From Panopea generosa (lineage: Eukaryota; Mollusca; Bivalvia; Adapedonta; Hiatellidae): a stretch of DNA of 64,000 nt. Position numbers and translations under genes: made by a program. The notes below the pieces were generated by a model. The model made no database searches. It was not told the DNA's origin and saw nothing but the letters and a program-made list of their open reading frames with translations. Location: positions 29,086,745-29,150,744 of the forward strand of contig CM055898.1 of the NCBI GenBank assembly GCA_029582155.1. Reading direction: 5' to 3'. The first letter of the stretch is position 1; each line of letters opens with the position of its first letter. Below, in pieces: positions 57,906 to 64,000 of the stretch.

Positions 57906-58252
57906 TAGGTATTACATTGTGTGATGAGACCAAGTTCAGTCAGGGTATTACATTGTGTGATGAGACTAAAGTTCAGTCAGGGTATTACATTGTGTGATGA
58001 GACTAAGTTCAAACACTGGCCAGTCCATAGTCAGTATAGTGTGACTGGTCTTGATATTACATTGTGTGATGAGACTAAGTTCAGTCAGGGTATTACATTG
58101 TGTGATGAGACTAAGTTCAGTCAGGGTATTACATTGTGTGATGAGACTAAGTTCAGTCAGGGTATTACATTGTGTGATGAGACTAAGTTCAAACACTGGC
58201 CAGTCCATAGTCAGTATAATTTGACTGGTCGGGATATTATACCTTATCATGA
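57906..58252. repeat. 36-bp satellite continuing from the 71-bp array
   Basis: 'GTGTGATGAGACTAAGTTCA' plus 'GTCAGGGTATTACATT' repeats every 36 bp, interspersed with longer units that still carry 'GCCAGTCCATAGTCAGTATA'. It is thus a shortened derivative of the neighbouring array. The period is a multiple of three, so both strands stay open for about 130 codons. Confidence 0.92.
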
Positions 58253-58790
58253 GGATAGTTCAAACACTAGCCAGTCCATCATCACAATGGTGATATATGA
58301 CTTAAATGATTGTTGACAAAGGCCATATAATTATGTAAAAAAACATTCAATAAGACCTCTACAGATGTTAGTTATAATGGACGTACATGAGCAAAGTAAA
58401 TTAAAACCAAATGCCTGGCAACTTAATGTGTTATCCAACCTCTCAGAAAAAACAGGAAATTAAAACTAGTTTCCTGGGTAAAAACAGATAACCGTATAAC
58501 CATGCCAAGGGTAAAGTGCAGTCTAATTAAGTACATGTGTGAAACCTAATAACAGTCGTATGGTAATTTATTAATGGGGTTCAATGCCATTTTCCAATAA
58601 AAAAGTTGATTATATAGGGTAAATAAAAAGTATTTGTTTACCTTTGCCTTTATAACATTTTGTGGTTTACGTGTACCAAGATATTTTAAAGAATATATGG
58701 CTGCAACTGTTAAAACTCAGGTCCATTGTGCACGAAAACCAAAACATCTGCATTCAGCACTATTTCAAGTCACATCTGTGTATTGTTCTT
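58253..58790. other. AT-rich sequence with a SINE-C end fragment
   Basis: 58565-58612 ('TTATTAATGGGGTTCAATGC') matches the SINE-C 3' end in antisense. Otherwise featureless. Confidence 0.45.
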
Positions 58791-59007
58791 GCCTCCATGG
58801 CTGACAGTGGTCTAAGGTGCCATCTCAAGATCACTTACCTCTCACCACTAAGGTCATAGGTTCGAATTCCGCTCGCTCCAAAAAACTTTAAGTAAGAAAG
58901 TTTCCAGTTACTTGCGGAAGGACAGTGGTTCTACTGTCTGACTCATTCCGACTCAGTCTGACTCAGTCCTCCACAAGTTAAATTGGCTATGTCACAATAT
59001 AACCTGA
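58791..59007 (+). mobile_element. SINE-C copy with leucine/serine-type tRNA-like head
   Basis: The head 'CAGTGGTCTAAGGTGCCATC' with an extra arm and B box 'AGGTTCGAATTCC' resembles a long-variable-arm (type II) tRNA. It is followed by 'GTTTCCAGTTACTTGCGGAA' and 'GGTTCTACTGTCTGACTC'. It is truncated near 59007, where a SINE-D-type element begins. Confidence 0.75.
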
Positions 59008-59180
59008 AAAAGTATAATGGATAAGAGTGTCGGCTGCTCACATCAGTTTTTGTGTTCGATCCCCAGCTAGACCCGATGCCTCTCATAATAAAACAACACT
59101 CAGTTCTACCCAAGAAGCGAACTCGAGAACCATCCATATAAGCTTTGAGCTTTCATTGCATTTGAGCTAAAATAAATTAG
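59008..59180 (+). mobile_element. SINE-D-type element (subfamily 2), copy 1
   Basis: Head fragment 'GGATAAGAGTGTCGGCTGC' with B box 'TGTTCGATCCCC', body 'TTCTACCCAAGAAGCGAACT', tail 'TCATTGCATTTGAGCTAAAA'. It matches 63679-63834. Confidence 0.65.
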
Positions 59181-59224
59181 TATAAACTAACTTCTTTTAA
59201 GAAATTTTATATTTTTTTTTTTTA

Positions 59225-59405
59225 CATATATTTTGTTTATTATTTTGGTCATCCATGGTTGAGTTCATTGTTTTGGTAATCCGTGGTTGAGATTACTATT
59301 TTGATCATTTGTGGTTGAGTTTATTGTTTCAGTCATCCGTGGCCGAGTTTATTGTTTTGGTCATACGTGGTTAAGTTTATTGTTTTGGTCATCTGTGTTT
59401 GAGTG
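59225..59405. repeat. 28-bp minisatellite, about 6 copies
   Basis: 'GTTTATTGTTTTGGTCAT' and 'CCGTGGTTGA' recur with a period of about 28 bp. Confidence 0.85.
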
Positions 59406-59615
59406 GTCAGGGGCACTGTTATCTAATTACCATTCAGATACGAGAACAGCTCCCTCCAAAAACTTAATATAAGAAAGTTTACCAATTACTTGTGAAAGGA
59501 TGTTGGCTCTACTCAGATTCCTTCTGATGTCTTCATCCACCAGCAAAACTGGATATGCCATAATGTAACTTGTCATTTGTTCAAAATGGCTTTATAAAAC
59601 CCCATTAAAAATATA
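59406..59615 (+). mobile_element. SINE-C copy, head decayed, 3' end present
   Basis: 'TAAGAAAGTTTACCAATTAC', 'TTGGCTCTACTCAGATTCC', 'AAAACTGGATATGCCATAAT' and 'AAAACCCCATTAAAAATA' give the body and A-rich 3' end. Confidence 0.7.
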
Positions 59616-60191
59616 TACAGTGTATATATATTTTTTCCAATGAATTTTGTTGATGAATATGGAATATGTAACTTTAAATAATGCTAGAAATATAAAACAC
59701 AAATATGAAATTCTACAAACATAACAAAAAAGAACAAATCCGCCTGTACATACCTAATAAGATTTTAAATCCCTCACTATAACAACACAAAAACGTTACA
59801 ATGAAAGCTCTCTCTCCCTGTAACAAACAGTAAACGATTTAGCACACACAAAAAGACTCCGAGGATGTTTTGCAGAACGATGGTTCAATGAAAGGTAGCA
59901 GGGTTACTACACACTGTTGCCTACCCAGGACACTGATGGTAAAATAATCCGAACAAATTAAACTCAGATGTTGGCCAGCAGGAACCATAACTCTACATAG
60001 TTTAAAGTAGAATAAAGGTGCACACAGGTGGTCACAGAAATATGCTTTGAGACAAACTGATCATAACATAAGCCACATTTTCTCAATAAACATACTTTTT
60101 TTATCCAAAAATAAACAGAAGGTTTACAAAGTCAATGGTGCACTAGAACTGGGCGGGGAAACTTATAAAGACAGATGCGTAGAATGTTTAG
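59616..60191. other. mostly unique sequence
   Basis: 59850-60010 is somewhat GC-richer, but all frames on both strands are interrupted. No supported gene. Confidence 0.35.
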
Positions 60192-60402
60192 TTTGATTTT
60201 ACTTTGTTAAACAAGTTATTTTAACTTATACAAATTCATGCTCAAAGTCTTCCTGGGAAGAACCAGCACTAAGCTCAGCAAATAAAAGGAAAACAGTGCC
60301 TTGCTTATACACATCAAACAATGTCATAGTCGTGGTAGAGGATTAAACCCACAACCCTCCAATCCTGGGTTCAATGCTCTACCACTGGACCATGCGCTCC
60401 AC
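60192..60402 (-). mobile_element. SINE-D copy 4
   Basis: Tail 'TTTTACTTTGTTAAACAAG' at the left, body 'CTTCCTGGGAAGAACCAGCA', head at the right with 'GATTAAACCCACAACCCTCC' and 'GCTCTACCACTGGACCATGC'. It is the best-preserved head of the family. Confidence 0.8.
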
Positions 60403-60493
60403 GTGTGTTGATTTGTAATTATTGAATTTTGATTTAATAACATAGCCTAAGACTGTGAATCACCACATGCAAAAAAAAAAAAAAAAGTTTCAC

Positions 60494-60762
60494 TGTATTT
60501 AGTTATTTCATTTTTAAGCCATCGAGGGATAACAAATGATCGGTTAACCTAACCACCGTTTCCTGGAATCCTGGAGGGATTACCAGTACTCGAGCACACC
60601 CCATCTCCACAAGTAACTGATTACTTTCCCACTTGAATCAGCAGTGAGAGACGAATGATTATGAGATGCAATGCCGTATAACAATCGTCAGAGACTGTGG
60701 CCATGCGTGGATTTGAACGCATGACCCCTGCACTGATAGTCAGACGCGCTACCAACTGAGGA
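60494..60762 (-). mobile_element. SINE-A copy 11
   Basis: Left tail 'TTTAGTTATTTCATTTTTAA', body 'CCACCGTTTCCTGGAATCC' and 'CTTTCCCACTTGAATCAGC', head 'GGATTTGAACGCATGACCCC' then 'CGCGCTACCAACTGAGG'. Preceded by an A-run at about 60470-60486. Confidence 0.88.
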
Positions 60763-61088
60763 AATGAATCAGACTACTGGTGTTTAAACAAAGAAGGTAA
60801 GAGTAAAAGGTTTGTTACTTCCGTAACTTGCTAATCATGATAATAATATTAGATGAAATGATAGTCAACTATTCTAACTTGTCTCTTAATATACTGAGTA
60901 ATCTTGGGTCAGAACCAGTGTTTTTATTCATCAGTCATCAAAACTTAGTACAGGTAGTTAGTTAGGTAGTATAGGTAGTTTATAGAATACTGTTTTGTAT
61001 TTTAACTTTTTCCTGACTCGGACTGATGGGAGTTTTGACCAGCATCACCCACATTCAATTCAAGGTAATCTGACATTATTACCAGCGG
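60763..61088. other. unique AT-rich spacer
   Basis: A short tandem of 'GTAGTTAGTTAGGTAGTATA' lies near 60953-60975. No gene. Confidence 0.4.
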
Positions 61089-61100
61089 TAATAAATTGTA

Positions 61101-61419
61101 GTTGTTGTTGATGTATGGTGTTAAGTGTCACTTTCAACAATTTTTCAGTCATATCGCGATGTTGTCTACTTGAGACAGTATTCTGAGCGCTGTCACACTG
61201 GAGTATCATGCCGCAGACACATGGTATGATACCCCACCCAGTCACATTATACTGACACCGGGCCCGACCAGACCTAGAACTCTCCTCTAAATGCTGAGCG
61301 TCAAGCGAGGAAGCTTCTAGTACCATTTTTAAAGTCTTTGGTAGGACCCGGCCTGGTATCGAACCTATGACCTTCCGCATGCGAGGCGGACGCTCTACCA
61401 CTAGACCACTTCGCGGTCT
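61101..61419 (-). mobile_element. SINE-B copy 7, full length with target duplication
   Basis: The left end is the CAA-type tail; the right end is the head ('GAACCTATGACCTTCCGCAT', 'CGCTCTACCACTAGACCACT'). It is flanked by the 12-bp direct repeat TAATAAATTGTA (61089-61100 and 61420-61431). The 149-codon minus frame across it is SINE sequence. Confidence 0.95.
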
Positions 61420-61495
61420 TAATAAATTGTAAAGTTTACAACAATATACATTGTTCTCTTGTTCTGGATTTAATATCTTAGATGATCTATATTCC

Positions 61496-61663
61496 ATTAT
61501 GCAGAACAAATCATTTGATTTACGGAATATTTATACCAACACAGTCTTCATCAGCTTTGTGCCTATGTCACATGATACTAGGCATGAACAATGACCCCAG
61601 CTGATGAAGACTGTGTGATACAGCCGAAATATTCTGTAAATCAAATATTTTGTTCTGAGTAAT
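61496..61663. mobile_element. fold-back element with arms of about 60 bp
   Basis: The left arm, about 61496-61556, and right arm, about 61599-61663, are complementary apart from a few mismatches and a small insertion; shared words are 'AGAACAAA', 'ATTTGATTTAC', 'GAATATTT' and 'CACAGTCTTCATCAGCT'. The loop is about 42 bp. The right arm carries CTGATGA (61601-61607) and GAAA (61626-61629), the constant words of hammerhead ribozymes, which terminal repeats of Penelope-like elements can carry. The intervening stem is imperfect. Confidence 0.75.
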
Positions 61664-62084
61664 GTAATATAATTAAAACTCAATGAAGTTTAGTTTATTT
61701 CCAAGAACACCACGTTAGTAACCTACTAAAGTAATCGATGATTTACTGCCACAAAATCTGCCATAAAGCGGATGTTGTATTCACCGCACAGGGAAAACAT
61801 TCTACATTTGCCAAGTATTTTCATATCTAATACACTTCCCCATTATCATGTTAATTGCAATAAACTTATTTAATTATATTATACTTAGAATTATGTTAAC
61901 CATTATTGCACTAACATTTTTTCTCCTGTTGTTTTCTTTAAAGGGAATGTATGAGGAAATAAACACTATACATGTCTTAAAAAATAACATTATTTTTAAA
62001 ATGGATAAAAAGCATCTTATTATAATAAATAAATAAAATCCGAATGTTTACTGTATCCACTGAAACGAGACAAAATAAATGTTT
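61664..62084. other. AT-rich sequence, nothing identified
   Basis: No supported feature. Confidence 0.4.
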
Positions 62085-62505
62085 CAACTGGAGTGGTAAA
62101 TTTGAAAAGAAATCCCCATTCTAAAAATAGACAGCACTTTAATACTGCTTAATGACAATCTCATAGTCATATGGACTAATCATTTGGACTCTTTCTAAAA
62201 TGAAACAAATTTGGCAATGTGTACACCTGTATAACAATCAAATTGAAATCAAAACAGAACTATGTGACCAATTTAATACGTCACAAAATATGTTGCAATT
62301 TTAAGTGGGAAATCTATTTCAGTCTCACCTAGGGCATAGCCAAGGTTAGGAAACCCCTCTCCAATATATTATTTTAGCATGTTTAAATAGATATCCTTCT
62401 GGCAATATGGCATCAATGAGTATATATAGGCATGGTATATTGGAAAATAATATTTAATGTCAATTTTAAAAATTTGAAAAATCCAGATAATTATATTCCC
62501 TTTAA
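62085..62505 (+). repeat. dispersed element H, copy 3
   Basis: 'TTCTAAAAATAGACAGCACT', 'CAATTTAATACGTCACAAAA', 'TTTCAGTCTCACCTAGGGC' and 'ATAGGCATGGTATATTGG' are in the same order as in copy 2. Confidence 0.8.
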
Positions 62506-63084
62506 TAAACAAAATATAAAATTGTCTGAATGTGATTGATCAAAAAAGTTCCTTTAAAGATGCATCACCTGTAACTTTATGTTCAGTAAATGATTGAAAG
62601 ATTATCAAATCACAAAAGTTTGAAGATAATGGTTGATTCCATCCTTGTAGTTTATCTCATTTATGAGAATACATTATTACACAGATCGGTACTTTACGTT
62701 TCATTCGTCAATGTTTTAGCATAACCCGATACTTTCTAATGAGTGATTTTATTGCGGGCTGCAATGTAGTATTTAAGCAAAATAATTAAAGAATTTTACA
62801 TTAAAAACTTTATTTTAGTATGAAATAAACCACAAATACAATAAAAAGATTACCCGTATTGATAAGATATTTCCACATAAATTGTATGCAATATTTTATT
62901 TTATATTTTGACACTACTATTTATATTTACGAAATAAAGGATTTGTATTGTATCTGTATTGTATTGTAATGTAATTTTACATTACCAAGACAAAATACAA
63001 AATAAGTTATTGTACAGAATATCTATAATATATGATGTTCTATAGAAATGTGCAGGTTTACTGCTAAGATCGATTAGAATATCT
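62506..63084. other. AT-rich sequence, nothing identified
   Basis: Short 'TTGTATTGTATCTG' repeats occur near 62945. No gene. Confidence 0.4.
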
Positions 63085-63365
63085 GTGATATAGGTAAGTC
63101 TCTTTAAAGGTAGCATTTCTGCGATATAGGTAAGTCTCTTTAAAGGTAACATATCTGCAATATAGGTAAGTCTCTTTAAAGGTAACATTATAGGTAAGTC
63201 TCTTTAAAGGTAGCATATTGCGATATAGGTAAGTCTCTTTAAAGGCAGCATATCTGCGATATAAGTAAGTCTCTTTAAAGGCAGCATATCTGTGATATAG
63301 GTAAAACACTTTAAAGGTAGCATATAATTATGCGATATAGGAAAATCTCTTTAAAGGCAGCATAT
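63085..63365. repeat. 36-bp minisatellite, about 8 copies
   Basis: 'GATATAGGTAAGTCTCTTTA' plus 'AAGGTAGCATATCTGC' repeats with small deletions. Each unit carries GTAAGT, the 5' splice-site consensus. The minus frames are repeat artefacts. Confidence 0.95.
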
Positions 63366-63474
63366 CAGGAATATACAAATTTTTTAAATTGGCTGAATTC
63401 ATTTTTCCGCCAACATGTCTTGCCTATATATCAATGACCCTTTATTGCCATAAGTATATTTATTTAAATATGTC

Positions 63475-63990
63475 CAAATAATTAAATGAAAAGGGATTTC
63501 ATATAACTTCGCCTATGTGCCCAAGTTGGACTAAAATAGATTTCCCACTTAAAATTGCAACATATTTTGCGACCTACCAAATGAAACACAAGATTTCATT
63601 ATCATTTTGATTTGATCCATAACGTTATCATGGTTTAAATATTGTAAGATTTGTTTCATCTTAAAAAGAGTCCAAATGTTGGCCGCTCATGCCAGAGGTT
63701 GCAGGTTTGATCCCCTGCTCGGCCCAATGCCTCTAATAACACAACACTGCAGTACTGGTTCTACTCAGGAAGGGGACTCGAAAGCAGTTCATATAAGCTC
63801 GACCTTTCATCACAATCACACTAAAATAAAATAGAGTCAGAATGATGAGGTGAAGGTCAGCAAGCATTGCTTAAGAACTGTCTATTTTTAGAACGGGGAT
63901 TTTGTTTTAATCTTAACACTCCTATTTAAATAGAATTATTTGTCAGGTTTTGGTGGATCTGATATATACCAAATCATCCGCATTTATTCA
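63475..63990 (-). repeat. dispersed element H, copy 4, split by a SINE
   Basis: The minus-strand H sequence runs from about 63475 to 63678 ('TAGATTTCCCACTTAAAATT', 'CATCTTAAAAAGAGTCCAAA') and resumes at about 63835 ('GATGAGGTGAAGGTCAGCAA', 'ACTGTCTATTTTTAGAAC'). Confidence 0.75.
63679..63834 (+). mobile_element. SINE-D-type element (subfamily 2), copy 2
   Basis: Head fragment 'GTTGGCCGCTCATGCCAGAG' with B box 'AGGTTTGATCCCC', body 'GTTCTACTCAGGAAGGGGAC', tail 'CACAATCACACTAAAATAAA'. It is flanked by similar 12-bp repeats, AGAGTCCAAATG and AGAGTCAGAATG, and interrupts H copy 4. Confidence 0.75.
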
Positions 63991-64000
63991 TTAAGGGTAT

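Noticed and set aside
56222-58252. CRISPR-like regular repeats
   Set aside because: Units are directly contiguous with no unique spacers, and the genome is eukaryotic in character.
20919-61420. Functional tRNA genes at the A-box/B-box motifs
   Set aside because: Each lies at the head of a SINE, with imperfect cloverleaf arms and a SINE body attached; none looks like a complete tRNA gene.
1-64000. Autonomous transposon or retroelement coding region (transposase, reverse transcriptase) or viral gene
   Set aside because: No frame shows recognisable catalytic motifs; all mobile elements here are short and non-coding.

Overview
The window looks like AT-rich, non-coding animal DNA, most likely mollusc and probably bivalve. 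That reading rests on several tRNA-headed SINE families, many short MITE-like elements, long minisatellites and short exon-like patches with GT/AG signals. There are no bacterial operons, ribosome-binding sites or long plausible ORFs. The taxon is my inference from repeat content; no gene here fixes it. No complete protein-coding gene, rRNA or functional tRNA gene can be supported.

Coding signal is confined to a few short candidates. The two best are on the minus strand: 10723-10926 (68 codons) and 30103-30186 (28 codons). Each begins with an ATG just after an in-frame stop, ends exactly in phase 0 at a good splice donor, and has a TATA-like box upstream. They fit alternative first coding exons of one minus-strand gene whose body lies beyond the left edge, so much of the window may be 5' intron of that gene. 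A weaker internal exon candidate on the same strand is at 38669-38729. I do not recognise the protein.

Tandem arrays make up roughly 11 kb: 63 bp (1115-1610), GAGT/GAAT microsatellites (5405-6002), 39 bp (17965-19830), 23 bp and about 41 bp back to back (24425-25590), 22 bp (26318), about 33 bp (32600-32900), 41 bp (36850-38085), 27 bp (51021-53741, with an internal strand switch), 71 bp then 36 bp (56222-58252), 28 bp (59225-59405) and 36 bp (63085-63365). Several periods are multiples of three, which explains nearly all the long open frames; these are not genes.

Dispersed repeats fill much of the rest. SINE-A has eleven copies and SINE-B seven; both have a tRNA-like head and end in GACGCTAAA plus a simple-repeat tail. 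SINE-C and SINE-D are tRNA-headed families with fewer copies. There is a 222-bp piggyBac-like MITE at TTAA sites (four copies), a Tigger/pogo-like MITE (five copies), a candidate non-autonomous Helitron (42351-43217), and long fold-back elements at 32041-32250 and 61496-61663. Two related dispersed families (called G and K) start with an AAGAGGCC-like palindrome and end in GAGCTAAAAA. Nested insertions with readable target-site duplications give a relative chronology.

The most unusual points are the paired candidate first exons, the 71-bp satellite apparently amplified from the SINE-B core, the strand inversion in the 27-bp satellite, and the uniform 222-bp MITE with a large internal palindrome.
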